Shown here: piece after piece, positions 45,059-55,159 of the stretch
Position numbering within the stretch: the stretch's first letter is position 1
Layout of the letters: each line of letters opens with the position of its first letter
NCBI RefSeq assembly: GCF_001477625.1
Contig: NZ_CP013692.1
Span: 2,232,001-2,296,000, forward strand
Origin: Paucibacter sp. KCTC 42545
Lineage (GTDB): Bacteria; Pseudomonadota; Gammaproteobacteria; Burkholderiales; Burkholderiaceae_C
Length of the DNA stretch: 64,000 nucleotides
Reading direction: 5' to 3'
Made by a program: the position numbers and the translations under genes
The notes under the pieces: generated by a model
Databases searched by the model: none
What the model was told of the DNA's origin: nothing
What the model saw: the letters and a program-made list of their open reading frames with translations, nothing else

Positions 45059-46180
45059 TCAGGCAGCCCGAACCCAGCCGTCCTCCGCCCACTGGTCCAG
45101 CAGTTCGCGCGCGCCTTCTGACAACTGCGCCAGCTGCTTGGCCGTCAGGCGCCGCTCATCCGCAAAGGTGCGCATCAAGCGTGCATCGCGGCCCGCAGCG
45201 CGGAAGGATTCGCCGTTGATGAAGACATGGGCGGCGTCGTAGAGCATGCGGCTGCAACGATCCAACACGGCGTCGGCGCCTTCAGGCAAGGGCTCGCCGG
45301 ATTCAAACCAAACTTTTGGCTTGGGCTCGGTCAAGGCCTCACCCAAAGCCCGCTCCAGCGCCAAGGGTTCGCGCAGCGCGCGCTCGGCCGCGTCACGGGC
45401 AAAGTCCAGCAATTGCTGGGGCACCAAGCCCGGTGTGGCGGTGGCGGGCTGCTTGGGGTCGGCATACATCTTGTTGGCGTAATGCTGATCCTCATCATCC
45501 ATCAAGCGGCTCAGCAAGTCCTTGGCCAGCTCGGCACGCCACGGCGTGCGAAAACCCACCGAGCAGGTCATGCATTCGCCGACAGCCACGCCGTCATGGG
45601 CCCAGCCCGGCGGCAGGTACAGCATGTCGCCCGGCTCCATCAAATACTCTTGCTCGGGCTCGAAGTTGGCGATGATCTTCAGCGGCACATCGTCGCGCAG
45701 CTCAGCATTCTTTTGCTGCCCGATGCGCCAGCGGCGCTGGCCATGAACCTGAATCAGGAACACATCGTAGGAGTCAAAATGCGGCCCCACGCCGCCGCCA
45801 TCGGTAGCGTAGGAGATCATCAAATCATCCAGCCGCGCTTCGGGCACGAAACGGAACTGCTCCAGCAAGTTGTAGGCGGCATCCAAATGCTGCTCCAGGC
45901 CTTGCACCAGCAAGGTCCAACCGGCTTTGGAATACGGCGGCAGCTTGGCAATCGGGCCCTTGCGCATGGCCCAGCGGCCATCAAAGGCACTGACCAAGCG
46001 AGACTCGGTGTCTTCACTGGCGGCCAGGGCGGCCAACTCGCTGCGCGAGGCCGGCGGCTTGACGCCGGGCATGGCCTGGCGCACCACCAAGGGCTTCTTC
46101 TGCCAGTACTGGCGCATGAATTGTTCGGGCGTGAGGCCACCCAAAAGAGCCAAGTTTGCGGAGATATCCATGGCCGACAT
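45059..46180 (-). CDS. JmjC/cupin ribosomal oxygenase, RoxA (YcfD)-like
   Basis: Fe(II)/2-oxoglutarate-dependent oxygenase, about 373 aa. E. coli RoxA hydroxylates an arginine of ribosomal protein L16. The substrate- and metal-binding core is YATDGGGVGPHFDSYDVFLIQVHGQRRWRIG, with the H-x-D pair in PHFDSYD and the distal His in PPGWAHDGVAVG. The N-terminus is the family's LGGLTPEQFMRQYWQKKPLVVR. A winged-helix-like C-terminal domain completes the usual length. I take the ATG at 46180 (MSAMDIS); 46171 is equally possible. Divergent from the FKBP gene with about 60 bases between. Confidence 0.9.
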   Translation of the reverse strand: MSAMDISANLALLGGLTPEQFMRQYWQKKPLVVRQAMPGVKPPASRSELAALAASEDTESRLVSAFDGRWAMRKGPIAKLPPYSKAGWTLLVQGLEQHLDAAYNLLEQFRFVPEARLDDLMISYATDGGGVGPHFDSYDVFLIQVHGQRRWRIGQQKNAELRDDVPLKIIANFEPEQEYLMEPGDMLYLPPGWAHDGVAVGECMTCSVGFRTPWRAELAKDLLSRLMDDEDQHYANKMYADPKQPATATPGLVPQQLLDFARDAAERALREPLALERALGEALTEPKPKVWFESGEPLPEGADAVLDRCSRMLYDAAHVFINGESFRAAGRDARLMRTFADERRLTAKQLAQLSEGARELLDQWAEDGWVRAA

Positions 46181-46239
46181 TGTGCTTGATGCCGCGCGCG
46201 CCGAATGCAGCCCGGCGAGGCATGTGAAACAATGGCGGC

Positions 46240-46761
46240 ATGAAAATTTCCGCCCCCTGTGTTGTCGCCTTGAGCTGGCGACTTGAAGATGCCCAAGGGC
46301 AGTTGATCGACGAATTGGCCGAGCCGCTGGAGTTTTTCTACGGCGGCAGCGACCTTTTTGCCAAGGTCGAGGAAGCCTTGCTGGACCAAGGCGCCGGCTA
46401 CGAAGTGAGCCTGGCCCTGCAGCCCGAAGAAGCCTTTGGTGACTACGACTCCAGCCTGGTGTGCTTCGAGTCACGCACCCTCTTCCCCGACGAAGTGGAG
46501 CCCGGCATGCAACTCGAAGGCCTGCCTGAAGGCGCAGCCACGCCCGATATGCCCCAGCACGCGCTCTACACCATCACCGATGTCTACCCCGAGCATGTGG
46601 TGCTGGACGGCAACCACCCGCTGGCCGGCCTCGGCCTTCGCATGCATATGAAGGTGCTGGATGTGCGTGATGCCACGGAAGCCGAGATCGAAGCCGGCAC
46701 CCTGGGCGAAGCCGTGTTCAGCGTGATTGGCGGCGCACCGGCGGATCAGCCTTTGCACTGA
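46240..46761 (+). CDS. FKBP-type peptidyl-prolyl isomerase, SlyD-like
   Basis: Proline isomerase/chaperone of 173 aa. FKBP strands SWRLEDAQGQLIDEL and EPLEFFYGGSDLFAKVEEALLDQGAGYEV; the inserted flap domain follows (PEEAFGDYDSSLVCF... to DGNHPLAGLGLRMHMKVLDVR), the DGNHPLAG motif being diagnostic for SlyD-like FKBPs. The histidine-rich metal tail of E. coli SlyD is absent. Cytoplasmic. Ends before a gene-free stretch with two hairpins. Confidence 0.92.
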   Translation: MKISAPCVVALSWRLEDAQGQLIDELAEPLEFFYGGSDLFAKVEEALLDQGAGYEVSLALQPEEAFGDYDSSLVCFESRTLFPDEVEPGMQLEGLPEGAATPDMPQHALYTITDVYPEHVVLDGNHPLAGLGLRMHMKVLDVRDATEAEIEAGTLGEAVFSVIGGAPADQPLH

Positions 46762-46843
46762 GCCAGCTTGACGGCCGCTGAGCCGGCATGGGCGCCAGCG
46801 GCCGTTGGCAAGAAAGCGTTGCAAGCAAACTGCAAGACGAGCC

Positions 46844-46904
46844 GGAGGGCTGCGCCCTCCTCCGCTCAAAGCCCAATCCTGTAGGCCTGCCGCTCAGGCA
46901 GGCC
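46844..46904. other. Two hairpins between converging genes
   Basis: GGAGGG-CTGCG-CCCTCC (46844-46860) and GGCCTGCC-GCTCA-GGCAGGCC (46884-46904) lie in the gap of about 220 bases between the FKBP stop and the SDR stop. Neither is followed by a convincing T run on either strand, so termination here may be weak or Rho-dependent. Confidence 0.45.
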
Positions 46905-46984
46905 CATACGGAATCATTAGATCCCGCCGGAGCTCAACTCGCTGCGCTGGCAAGCCCAGTCCGCAGCGGCTCCTGCTTAGACCC

Positions 46985-47983
46985 TCAGTAGGCGGTCCAG
47001 CCACCATCCGTGGCGTACATCGCGCCGGTCAGGTTGGAAGCCTCGCTGGACAACAAGAACAGCATCACGCCAACTTGCTCACCCACGGTCGCCGGGCGAC
47101 GCTTGGAATCGGCGTAAGCCAAGACACTCTGCGTCTTGATGGTGCCCATCTTGGGGCCTGTAGAGGCCTTGGAGGCTGCCATCACCAACTGACCCGCACG
47201 CGCCACCATCGGCGTGTCGGTAGCGGCCATATTGACCGAATTCACCCGAATGCCGTAGGGCGCGTAGTCGATCGCCGCATTGCGCGTCAAACCATTGACC
47301 GCGTGCTTGCTGGCCACATAAGCAGGATTGCCGGCCAAACCGGTCAAGCCGGCGATGGAGCCCACATTGACGATGGCACCACCTCGCCCTTGCTTGACCA
47401 TTTGCTTGAGTTCGGCACGCAAGCTGCGGAAGACACCGGCCGCATTACTCAGGAACACCCGGTCCCAATACTCATCGGTGGCTTCGTGGATCGGGGCAAA
47501 GATCAATGACTTTTGCTTCTCGTAGTCGATGGGGTCACCCGAGTAGACACCGTCCATCACCCCGGCGTTGTTGATGGCGAAATCCAAGCCGCCGAAGTTA
47601 TCGACTGCGGCCTTGACCATCAGATCGCAGGTCGCGGAATCACCCACGCTGCCATGCACGAACACGGCCTTGCCGCCCGCCGAATTGATGCGGTCAATGG
47701 TGCGGGCGCCCAGGTCCTTGATCCAGTCGACGCCAACAACATTAGCGCCTTCCCGCGCCGCGCGAATAGCCACAGCCTCACCCATGCCTCGGGCGCAACC
47801 GGTCACGATCAGGGTCTTTCCCTTGAAGCGGCCGGGGATGAAATAGTCCTCAGCCACCGGGTCCACATCCTTGACGCCAACCGGCGCCTGCTTGCTGGCC
47901 TGAAACTGCGCGGATGCGTTGCTTGCTGCCACGCCTGCGGCCGCCATCACTGCAACACCCTTCATCAAATCTCTGCGTTCCAT
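46985..47983 (-). CDS. Short-chain dehydrogenase with twin-arginine signal
   Basis: SDR oxidoreductase, 332 aa. The NAD(P)-binding motif is [15 protein letters not shown], the active site is [10 protein letters not shown] with YVASKHAV (Ser-Tyr-Lys), and the ending is [17 protein letters not shown]. Unusually, it begins [26 protein letters not shown], a good Tat signal, so the enzyme should be exported folded with its cofactor. A 45-residue stretch before the Rossmann fold ([20 protein letters not shown]) is additional. It is 28 bases downstream of the beta-barrel gene and surely co-transcribed. The substrate is unknown; steroid/alcohol-type dehydrogenases are the usual relatives. Confidence 0.87.
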   Translation of the reverse strand: MERRDLMKGVAVMAAAGVAASNASAQFQASKQAPVGVKDVDPVAEDYFIPGRFKGKTLIVTGCARGMGEAVAIRAAREGANVVGVDWIKDLGARTIDRINSAGGKAVFVHGSVGDSATCDLMVKAAVDNFGGLDFAINNAGVMDGVYSGDPIDYEKQKSLIFAPIHEATDEYWDRVFLSNAAGVFRSLRAELKQMVKQGRGGAIVNVGSIAGLTGLAGNPAYVASKHAVNGLTRNAAIDYAPYGIRVNSVNMAATDTPMVARAGQLVMAASKASTGPKMGTIKTQSVLAYADSKRRPATVGEQVGVMLFLLSSEASNLTGAMYATDGGWTAY

Positions 47984-48011
47984 CGCTATCTCCATGGGTT
48001 GGTGGACAAGA

Positions 48012-49736
48012 CTAGTAACCGATTCGCACAAAGAACATCGTGCTGATCCAGGGGCTGGAATAAGTGCCCAGCCCTTGTTTGATCGCGTCGCCCGCAAAAG
48101 TGGCGGCGATATGTCCCTGAAACATCACATTCCTGGACATGAAGTACTTGGCGGTGAGATTGAGCTCAGTGCCCAGATTCTTGGACTTCAAGAACGACAA
48201 GGCCGGGTTGCCACCCAAATTGGTCAGCGAATCGGCGCTGAAGAACCAGAGTTGCGGCACCAGTTCAATCTGCTGCTGCGGCCGCAGTCGCATTTGGATG
48301 CGATGCGCCACCAGATTCGAATCCTGGAAGATCTTGTAGTGGTTGATGCCTTGAACCCAGGTTTCCCCATTGCCGCCCGACAACAAAGGATCCCAGCGAC
48401 CGAATTTCTGGGAATCGGCCTGATCACCCGAAAACCGCGCATAGCGGTAGCTCAGGGTAGGCGTCCACGGCGCTTGCGCAAACACATAGCCGAGTTCGCC
48501 AAAATAGGCCCAGGCCTCCATATCAAACTTGCTGTGCGTTTGGCGCGCCAACTCTGCCGCCGCGAATGGCCCCGCCTTGCCCGCAGGCGCGGGCTGCCAG
48601 CGCATGCGCATATCAGCCACACGCAGCCCTTCGCGCGGCAACTGATTGGCGTCTTTGTAATAAACCGACTTGGACTTTGGCACATGCAGTGCGGTAAAGC
48701 CCAAATTGAAGTCCCCAAGCGCCGAGGCCTCAAGGTTCACGCCTTGAATCTGGGTTTTGGAATCCAGCTCGGGCATCTCGTCCGGCTCGACGTGAAACAG
48801 ATCAAGCTTCCAGTTATTGAAGGCGAAGCGGCCCAACGTCACGCGATCACCCGCCCAGCGCGGATTCGACTGCAAAGCCGCCCGATTCAGGCCATTGGCC
48901 GCCGTATTGACTAAAAGAAACCCTTCACCGATGGTGAATCTCTGCCGGCCGGTGGACAGGTTGTAGACAAAACGATCGCCCTGCTCGGAGGTCGTGCCAC
49001 CCACAATCCCGACAAAAGCATCTTCCACCGCCAAGTGGCTGCGGGTTTTATCGGTGAACAACTCTTGACCGACCGAGCCGCTCGCCAGCGCGCTGATACC
49101 GCCATAGGTATAAATTGAAGGCGAAATGGGCGTAATGCCGTACAGGCCCAAATGCACAAAGCCCTCGAGCCAGTCGCTATAACCCTTACCAGCGGATTGG
49201 CCGACCGCAAATGGGTTGCCATTGAGCATGACATCATTACGGCCAAACCACGCATTATTGTTGCCGTAATACATGGCCAAGGTTTCCAGCTTGGCGCGCA
49301 CGACCGTCCCATTGGATTCATACAAAGTGGGAAATGCGGGCAACACCTGCGCAGCCGGTGTTTCTTTGCCGGCGGCGCCCCGCTCGGCCAAAGTCACCTC
49401 AATGGCCAGCAGCACTCCGCCGGTCGCGCCGGGTGTGGCTTCATGCTTGGCCTGCTGAATCTCAGGCATGAGCGAGATACGTGCCAGCGAGGACAGCAAG
49501 CGCAATTCCGAATAAACATCACTCGGAAAAACGGCAATCGTGCGCCGGACCAAATCTTCGACACGACTGTTAAACGCAGTATCCGCACTCGGATTTTTGA
49601 TGAGAATTTGAATTGACTCAATTCTCTGGCCGGAAACCGGATCCGTTTGCACTTGCGCCGACGCTGGCTGCGCCAAACCAAGCCCAATTACCCCAAGCGC
49701 CCCGACAAGACCTGAAACCAGGAATTGATGCCGCAT
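48012..49736 (-). CDS. Outer-membrane beta-barrel with N-terminal POTRA-like domain
   Basis: Outer-membrane protein, 574 aa. Signal peptide [20 protein letters not shown], then a POTRA-like segment (residues about 40-120: [49 protein letters not shown]). The remainder is rich in alternating strands ([46 protein letters not shown]) as in alginate-export-like porins, ending in a C-terminal ...[12 protein letters not shown] with an aromatic last residue, as required by BAM. A barrel directly joined to one POTRA-like domain is uncommon. It shares a transcript with the Tat-type SDR. A perfect palindrome lies about 220 bases upstream of the start. Confidence 0.75.
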   Translation of the reverse strand: MRHQFLVSGLVGALGVIGLGLAQPASAQVQTDPVSGQRIESIQILIKNPSADTAFNSRVEDLVRRTIAVFPSDVYSELRLLSSLARISLMPEIQQAKHEATPGATGGVLLAIEVTLAERGAAGKETPAAQVLPAFPTLYESNGTVVRAKLETLAMYYGNNNAWFGRNDVMLNGNPFAVGQSAGKGYSDWLEGFVHLGLYGITPISPSIYTYGGISALASGSVGQELFTDKTRSHLAVEDAFVGIVGGTTSEQGDRFVYNLSTGRQRFTIGEGFLLVNTAANGLNRAALQSNPRWAGDRVTLGRFAFNNWKLDLFHVEPDEMPELDSKTQIQGVNLEASALGDFNLGFTALHVPKSKSVYYKDANQLPREGLRVADMRMRWQPAPAGKAGPFAAAELARQTHSKFDMEAWAYFGELGYVFAQAPWTPTLSYRYARFSGDQADSQKFGRWDPLLSGGNGETWVQGINHYKIFQDSNLVAHRIQMRLRPQQQIELVPQLWFFSADSLTNLGGNPALSFLKSKNLGTELNLTAKYFMSRNVMFQGHIAATFAGDAIKQGLGTYSSPWISTMFFVRIGY

Positions 49737-50175
49737 ATCAATTACTCCAACTTAAAATCATGACAGGGCACTTCAATTTCCTGAAACATCAATCCAATCG
49801 AATCAATATTCACGACCATCGGGCCGCCGGCAAGAAAAATTCAGGCCATCCCAGAAGCATCACATCCATAAAAATGAGTTGGAAAAAAAATAATTCAGCA
49901 ACTCATGGGACAGAAAATTCTATTTCAAGCTAGGGTGGACCCTTAAACCAGCCACCCCCTAAAATTAGGGGGCAAAAGCAGCTCGGTCCAAAGTTTTCAA
50001 ATTCCCAGTCCTGAAAACTGACTTCAAACCCAGCGCACAAAATCTGGACAAGCGCTAGCCGTTGGCCGAGCGATAGAAAAAGAAGGGGCGTGGCTTTGCC
50101 CTAGCAAGGCAAACACCACACCCTCCATGCCGCGCCTCACCATGCGCGGGGGATCTCAAGAGCTGCGCGAAGCCA
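49737..50175 (-). other. Leader of the beta-barrel gene
   Basis: About 440 bases, notably more AT-rich than the rest of the window. It contains the palindrome at 49955-49972 and a minus-strand -10-like TAGAAT (49917-49922), which would give a leader of about 170 bases. I see no gene and no clear terminator for dut in it. Confidence 0.5.
49955..49972 (-). promoter_or_regulatory. Perfect palindromic operator candidate, CCCCCTAA-AA-TTAGGGGG
   Basis: Eight-base perfect inverted repeat around AA. Its centre is roughly 55 bases upstream of the transcription start implied by TAGAAT at 49917-49922. The same CCCCCT...AGGGGG arms occur upstream of the PEP-CTERM gene at 26547, with centre-to-centre geometry differing by one base in the spacer and about one helical turn relative to the -10 hexamer. 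Probably an activator site; regulator unknown. Confidence 0.6.
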
Positions 50176-50634
50176 TCAGGCTTTGCCGGTCGATCCAAAG
50201 CCGCCCTCGCCGCGCTGCGAGGCATCGGCGAAATCATCAACGCGGCGGAATGCGGCCTGCACCACGGGCACCAGCACCAACTGGGCAATGCGCTCCATGG
50301 GTTGGATCACAAAAGCCGTTTGGCCACGGTTCCAGCAGCTGACCATCAACTGGCCTTGGTAGTCGGAATCGATCAAGCCGACCAGATTGCCGAGCACGAT
50401 GCCATGCTTATGGCCCAGGCCGGAGCGCGGCAGGATGATGGCCGCGAGGCTTGGGTCATTGATATGAATGGCCAGCCCGGTTGGCACCAGAAAGGTCTGG
50501 CCGGGCTCCAGCGTGACGGGCGCATCCAGGGAAGCGCGCAGGTCCAGGCCGGCGCTGCCGGGGGTGGCATAACTAGGGATTTGCTCGGCCATGCGGGCGT
50601 CGAGCACTTTGAGGTCTACCGTGGTTTGGGTCAT
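50176..50634 (-). CDS. dut: dUTP diphosphatase
   Basis: Trimeric dUTPase, 152 aa, hydrolysing dUTP to dUMP to keep uracil out of DNA. All five motifs are visible: [45 protein letters not shown] and the C-terminal arm [10 protein letters not shown]. It overlaps the coaBC stop by four bases, giving the common coaBC-dut pair. Confidence 0.96.
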   Translation of the reverse strand: MTQTTVDLKVLDARMAEQIPSYATPGSAGLDLRASLDAPVTLEPGQTFLVPTGLAIHINDPSLAAIILPRSGLGHKHGIVLGNLVGLIDSDYQGQLMVSCWNRGQTAFVIQPMERIAQLVLVPVVQAAFRRVDDFADASQRGEGGFGSTGKA

Positions 50635-51863
50635 GCTTGTGGCTCGGTTTGATGCAGACGCTGGGCAATGTCTTGCACCAGCTGACGAGCCAGGCTCGCT
50701 TTGTCGTTGTGAGGAATCTCGCGCTCGCCGCTGGCATCAACCAGCAGCAAAGCGTTGTGGTCTTGGCCAAAAGTGGCCGGGCCAATATTGCCGACCAGCA
50801 GGGGCACGTTTTTGCGCAAGCGCTTGGCGCGGGCGTGTTCCTGCAGCCTCTCGCTCTCAGCCGCAAAGCCGACGCAGAAAGGCGGCGGGTTCAGAGCCGC
50901 GACGCTGGCCAGGATGTCGGGGTTCTCGCACATGGCAATCATGGGCGCGGCGCCGCTGCCATCTTTCTTGATTTTTTGCCGGGCATGGCTGGCGGGCCGC
51001 CAGTCGGCCACCGCAGCTGTGGCGATGAACACCTCGTTCTGCGGGGCCAGCGGCAGCACCGCGTCAAACATCTGCTGCGCGCTTTGCACATCGATGCGGC
51101 GCACGCCACGCGGCGTGGCCAGGTGCACCGGGCCGGCCACCAGGGTCACCTCGGCACCGGCTTCACGGGCCGCGCGGGCGATGGCAAAACCCATCTTGCC
51201 GCTCGAATGATTGGTTATGCCGCGCACCGGGTCGATGGGCTCAAACGTGGGGCCGGCGGTGATCAACAGCTTTTTGCCGGCCAAGAGCTTGGGCGCCAGC
51301 AAGGCGCAGATGTCCTCGAACAACTCGGCAGCTTCGAGCATGCGGCCATCGCCAACTTCGCCGCAGGCTTGCTCACCGGCGCCGGGGCCGAGGATTTGTG
51401 TGCCGTCGGCGATCAACTGCGCCACATTGCGCTGCGTGGCCGGGTGCGCCCACATCTCGCGGTTCATGGCTGGCGCCACGGCCAGGGGGCAAGTGCCCAT
51501 GGGCCTGGCCAGCGCCGTCAAACTCAGCAACTCATCGGCCCGGCCTTGCGCCAGCTTGGCGATGAAGTCCGCGCTGGCCGGGGCGATCAGCATCAGATCG
51601 GCCTCGCGGCTCAGATTGATGTGGGCCATATTGTTGGGCTCGCGCGCGTCCCATTGGCTGCTGAGCACAGGCCGGCCCGACAGGGCTTGCAGGGTCACGG
51701 CGGTGATGAACTGCTCGGCCGCCTCGGTCATCATGACCTGCACCGATGCGCCGGATTTGGTCAGTAAGCGGATCAGCTCGACCGTTTTGTAGCAGGCAAT
51801 GCCACCTGAGAGGCCCAGCAAGACATGCTTGCCAGCCAGTTGAAGAGAAGAGGTTTCAGACAT
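50631..51863 (-). CDS. coaBC: Bifunctional phosphopantothenoylcysteine synthetase/decarboxylase
   Basis: Two consecutive steps of coenzyme A synthesis, 410 aa. The N-terminal FMN-dependent decarboxylase (CoaC) has [18 protein letters not shown], the catalytic His in [19 protein letters not shown] and the active Cys in [13 protein letters not shown]. The C-terminal CTP-dependent synthetase (CoaB) has [23 protein letters not shown] and [11 protein letters not shown] 51863 is chosen because [17 protein letters not shown] precedes the first strand. First gene of the coaBC-dut operon. Confidence 0.96.
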   Translation of the reverse strand: MSETSSLQLAGKHVLLGLSGGIACYKTVELIRLLTKSGASVQVMMTEAAEQFITAVTLQALSGRPVLSSQWDAREPNNMAHINLSREADLMLIAPASADFIAKLAQGRADELLSLTALARPMGTCPLAVAPAMNREMWAHPATQRNVAQLIADGTQILGPGAGEQACGEVGDGRMLEAAELFEDICALLAPKLLAGKKLLITAGPTFEPIDPVRGITNHSSGKMGFAIARAAREAGAEVTLVAGPVHLATPRGVRRIDVQSAQQMFDAVLPLAPQNEVFIATAAVADWRPASHARQKIKKDGSGAAPMIAMCENPDILASVAALNPPPFCVGFAAESERLQEHARAKRLRKNVPLLVGNIGPATFGQDHNALLLVDASGEREIPHNDKASLARQLVQDIAQRLHQTEPQA

Positions 51864-51968
51864 GGGCAGCACTCTAGCAGGCTGACCGCGCCGCAGCGGG
51901 CGTGCAGTGCGGCTGGCAGCAGACAGCAAGTGACAGTTGGCGCATGGCGCATCCCGTATGCTCAGCGC

Positions 51969-52715
51969 ATGCCCGTCAACTATCTTGCTGAGCTCACCGC
52001 CCCGGTGCGCAGCCCGCGCGCTAATCTGCACCTGGGCGCCGGCCTGGCCTTTGTGGCCGGGGCGCTGAACGCGGGCGGCTTTCTGGCGGTGGGCCAGTAC
52101 ACCTCGCACATGACGGGCCTGGTGTCGGGCGCTGCAGATGAATTCGCGCTCGGCCATATTGGCCTGGCGATCAGCGCGCTGGTGGCGGTGGCGGCTTTTG
52201 TGATCGGGGCGGTCAGCACCGCCGTGATGGTGAACTTCAGCCGCCGCAACTTCCCGGCCTGGACCTATGTGCCCACGCTATTGCTGGAGGCCGCACTGCT
52301 GCTGGCATTTGGCCTGATCGGCAGCGCGATGCTGCCGCAGCAGATCGAGCGGGTCTCGCTGACCACCTTGCTGCTGTGCTTTGTGATGGGCTTGCAAAAC
52401 GCCCTCATCACCAAGATCTCCAAGGCCGAGATTCGCACCACCCACGTCACCGGCTTGCTGACCGATCTGGGCCTGGAGCTGGGACGTTTGCTGTACTGGA
52501 ACTTGGGGCCGCAGTTGGAACAGGTACGCGCCGACCGGCGCCGCCTGCGCATTCACGCCACCCTGGTGCTGGCCTTTTTTGTGGGCGGCCTGTCCGGCGC
52601 CTTGGGCTTCAAGCACGCCGGCTTCATCGCCACCCTGCCCTTGGCCGACGCGCTGCTGGTGCTGGCCTTGGCCAGCTTGCTGCGCGGTTGGCAGTCAGAC
52701 GGCGCCGACAGTTAG
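51969..52715 (+). CDS. DUF1275 (YoaK) family membrane protein
   Basis: Inner-membrane protein, 248 aa, with about six hydrophobic segments. DUF1275 traits: [25 protein letters not shown] near the N-terminus and [31 protein letters not shown] in the middle. The function is unknown. It converges on trmB with a four-base overlap of the stops. Confidence 0.88.
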   Translation: MPVNYLAELTAPVRSPRANLHLGAGLAFVAGALNAGGFLAVGQYTSHMTGLVSGAADEFALGHIGLAISALVAVAAFVIGAVSTAVMVNFSRRNFPAWTYVPTLLLEAALLLAFGLIGSAMLPQQIERVSLTTLLLCFVMGLQNALITKISKAEIRTTHVTGLLTDLGLELGRLLYWNLGPQLEQVRADRRRLRIHATLVLAFFVGGLSGALGFKHAGFIATLPLADALLVLALASLLRGWQSDGADS

Positions 52716-53458
52716 GCTTTGCGACGGAACACCAAATCCCAAACGCCGTGGCCCAGCTTGATGCCGCGGTTCTCGAACTTGGTCAGTGGGCGGTAGGCCG
52801 GCGTGGGCGCATAGGCCTCGGCCGTGTTTTCCAGCGTTGGCTCGGCGCTGAGCACCTCCAGCATCTGCTGGGCATAGGGCTCCCAGTCGGTGGCGCAATG
52901 CAGATAGCCGCCGGGGCGAATGTGCTTGACCAACTTCGCCACGAACTCGGGCTGAATCAGGCGGCGCTTGTTGTGGCGCTTTTTGTGCCAGGGGTCGGGG
53001 AAGAAGATGTGCACACCGGCCAGTGAGGCGGGGGCAATCATCTGCTCCAGCACTTCCACGGCGTCGTGCTGGAAGATGCGGATATTGCTGAGTTGGCGCT
53101 CATCGATGTGCTTGAGCAAGGCGCCGACGCCGGGCTCATGCACTTCGCAGCCGATGAAGTCATGGTCGGCCAGGGTCTGGGCGATCTTGGCAGTCGCGTC
53201 ACCCATGCCGAAGCCAATCTCAAACACCACCGGTGCCTCGCGGCCAAACACGGCCGCAGGATTGAAGGTCTGACCCGGTGTGAAGGGCAACACAAAGCGC
53301 GGCCCCAATTCGGCCAAAGCCTTGACCTGGCCCGAACCCATGCGGCCGGCACGCACCACAAAGCTCTTGATGGGGCGATGCTCGGCCTTGGCATCTGGGG
53401 CGGCAGCCGCGACGTCGGGTGACTGAGGCTGCTCGGGCAATTCTGGGGTGACGGACAT
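52712..53458 (-). CDS. trmB: tRNA (guanine-N7-)-methyltransferase
   Basis: Forms m7G46 in the variable loop of tRNA with SAM, 248 aa. Motifs: [17 protein letters not shown] near the start, SAM site [14 protein letters not shown], and the diagnostic [17 protein letters not shown]. The N-terminal 30 residues are a disordered Pro/Glu/Ala stretch. ATG 53458 begins MSVTPELPE; the frame is open upstream through a 10-base tandem repeat but that part is not conserved. Confidence 0.94.
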   Translation of the reverse strand: MSVTPELPEQPQSPDVAAAAPDAKAEHRPIKSFVVRAGRMGSGQVKALAELGPRFVLPFTPGQTFNPAAVFGREAPVVFEIGFGMGDATAKIAQTLADHDFIGCEVHEPGVGALLKHIDERQLSNIRIFQHDAVEVLEQMIAPASLAGVHIFFPDPWHKKRHNKRRLIQPEFVAKLVKHIRPGGYLHCATDWEPYAQQMLEVLSAEPTLENTAEAYAPTPAYRPLTKFENRGIKLGHGVWDLVFRRKA

Positions 53459-53490
53459 GCTACTGCTCGAAAAATGAGGCGGGCTTCGCG

Positions 53491-53537
53491 CGAGGTGCGA
53501 AGAGATGCGAAGGAATGCGACGAAGTGCGAAGGAATG
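53491..53537. repeat. Four 10-bp tandem repeats upstream of trmB
   Basis: The hexamer (G/A)TGCGA occurs at 53495, 53505, 53515 and 53525, exactly ten bases apart, within units such as AGAGATGCGA and AGGAATGCGA; a fifth unit is partial. It lies in the trmB leader 35-80 bases before the ATG. The helical period places every copy on the same face of DNA. Confidence 0.7.
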
Positions 53538-53555
53538 GGGCTGAAGTTTAGGGCC

Positions 53556-54305
53556 TCAGTAGCCAGTCGGCGCACCTGCTGCTGAGCCTTGACCGCCCAA
53601 GACCGCCAAGATGTCGTTCAGCAAACCGCTGGCACCGAAGCGCAAGCGCCGGGCGTTCAGCGCCTGCTCGCCCAGCGCGGCCTGTGCCAGCGCGAGATAG
53701 CCTTGCGCCTCCGCCACCGTGCGGATGCCGCCGGAGGCCTTGAAGCCCACACCGGGATGGGCAGCAATCTCAGCCAACATCACCTGGGCAGCTTGCGGCG
53801 TGGCCGACACCGGCGTCTTGCCGGTGCTGGTCTTGACGAAGTCAGCGCCGGCGGCAACGGCCAGCTGGGTCGCGCGTGCGATCAGCTCGGGCGTTTGCAA
53901 CTCACCGCTTTCAATGATGACCTTCAAGGTCAGCGGGCCGCAGGCCGCGCGCACGGCGGCCAGAAACTCAGGCGCCTGATCCAGTTGGCGATAAGGCAAG
54001 ACAACATCCACCTCATCGCCACCGGCCGCGCGAATATCGGCCACATCCGCCAAGGCCAGGGGCAGGTTCAAGTCACCGGCGGGGAAGTTGGCCACCGCGG
54101 CGACCTTGATCGCCGCAGGCAAGGCCGCGCGTGCCTGGGCCACAAAACGCGGCCACACGCACACAGCGGCCACGGGGCCGAAAGGCGTTTGGGCGCGCTG
54201 GCACAGGGCCGCGATGTCGGCGGCGCTATCGGCCTCATTCAGGCTGGTCAAGTCCAGGCATTGCAGGGCCAGGCGGGCGGCATCAGCAGCCGCGAGCGTG
54301 CTCAT
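53556..54305 (-). CDS. deoC: Deoxyribose-phosphate aldolase
   Basis: Class I aldolase that splits 2-deoxyribose-5-phosphate into acetaldehyde and glyceraldehyde-3-phosphate, 249 aa. The TIM barrel contains [41 protein letters not shown], the Schiff-base lysine region [17 protein letters not shown] and [13 protein letters not shown] 54305 overlaps the phosphorylase stop. Last gene of the nucleoside operon; it removes the deoxyribose phosphate left by nucleoside phosphorolysis (phosphopentomutase is not in this window). Confidence 0.95.
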   Translation of the reverse strand: MSTLAAADAARLALQCLDLTSLNEADSAADIAALCQRAQTPFGPVAAVCVWPRFVAQARAALPAAIKVAAVANFPAGDLNLPLALADVADIRAAGGDEVDVVLPYRQLDQAPEFLAAVRAACGPLTLKVIIESGELQTPELIARATQLAVAAGADFVKTSTGKTPVSATPQAAQVMLAEIAAHPGVGFKASGGIRTVAEAQGYLALAQAALGEQALNARRLRFGASGLLNDILAVLGGQGSAAGAPTGY

Positions 54306-55144
54306 TGCATCGAGGGCAGTTCGGCCAAGCTGGCCACCACGGCGGCCAGATACTTGGCGGCCACTTCGGCGGAAGACTGCGCTTGCTGCAGGGTCAACGC
54401 ATGCGTCAGCGCCTCGTCGGACAGGCCGGCGGCCATATTCGTCATCAAGGCCAGGCCCATCACGCGCAGGCCGCAATGGCGGGCCAGAATGGTCTCGGGC
54501 ACGGTGCTCATGCCGACGGCCGAAGCGCCCCAGGCAGCAAACATGCGGATCTCGGCCGGGGTTTCAAACTGTGGGCCCAGGGCCCAGATGTACACACCCT
54601 CACCCAAGGCCTGGCCTTGTGCCTTGGCCACAGCCAGGGCATTGGCGCGCAGCTCGGCGTCGTAAGCGGTGCTCATGTCGACAAAACGCTCGCTGCCGGG
54701 CTCGCCCACCAAGGGGGAGCGCTGCGGGGCGTTGATGTGGTCGGTGATCAGCATCAGGCTGCCGGGCGGCAGATCGCTGCGCAGCGAGCCCGAGGCATTG
54801 GTCTGCAAGACCGCCTTGACGCCCCAGCGCTTGAGCGTGCGCAGCGCGCCGGCCATGCCGGTGCAGTTGCCGCTTTCATAAGTGTGGGCACGGCCACGCA
54901 GCATCACCACACGTTGTGCGCCGATGCGGCCAACCACGATTTCGTTGACATGGCCTTCCACCTTGGGCTGAGGGAAGGCGGCCAGCTCGGCATAGCTCAG
55001 ATGCTTGGCGTCTTCCACCAGGCTCACGGCACCCGACCAGCCCGAGCCCAGCACCACGGCCACGGCCGGGGCTGCGCCAAACAGGCTGTTGAGCTTGGCG
55101 ACGGAGTCGGCGATCTGGAGGTCCAGTGTTTTGTTATCAATCAT
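54302..55144 (-). CDS. Purine-nucleoside phosphorylase (trimeric PNP/XapA type)
   Basis: Phosphorolysis of purine (deoxy)nucleosides to base and (deoxy)ribose-1-phosphate, 280 aa. Low-molecular-mass PNP/MTAP family: phosphate site VVLGSGWSG, MLRGRAHTYESG, LQTNASGSL, WALGPQFETPAEIRM and GMSTVPE. It sits between cdd (upstream, 16 bases) and deoC (4-base overlap) in a nucleoside import and breakdown operon, which fits the assignment. Confidence 0.94.
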   Translation of the reverse strand: MIDNKTLDLQIADSVAKLNSLFGAAPAVAVVLGSGWSGAVSLVEDAKHLSYAELAAFPQPKVEGHVNEIVVGRIGAQRVVMLRGRAHTYESGNCTGMAGALRTLKRWGVKAVLQTNASGSLRSDLPPGSLMLITDHINAPQRSPLVGEPGSERFVDMSTAYDAELRANALAVAKAQGQALGEGVYIWALGPQFETPAEIRMFAAWGASAVGMSTVPETILARHCGLRVMGLALMTNMAAGLSDEALTHALTLQQAQSSAEVAAKYLAAVVASLAELPSMQ

Positions 55145-55159
55145 GATGGTCTACTGCTT

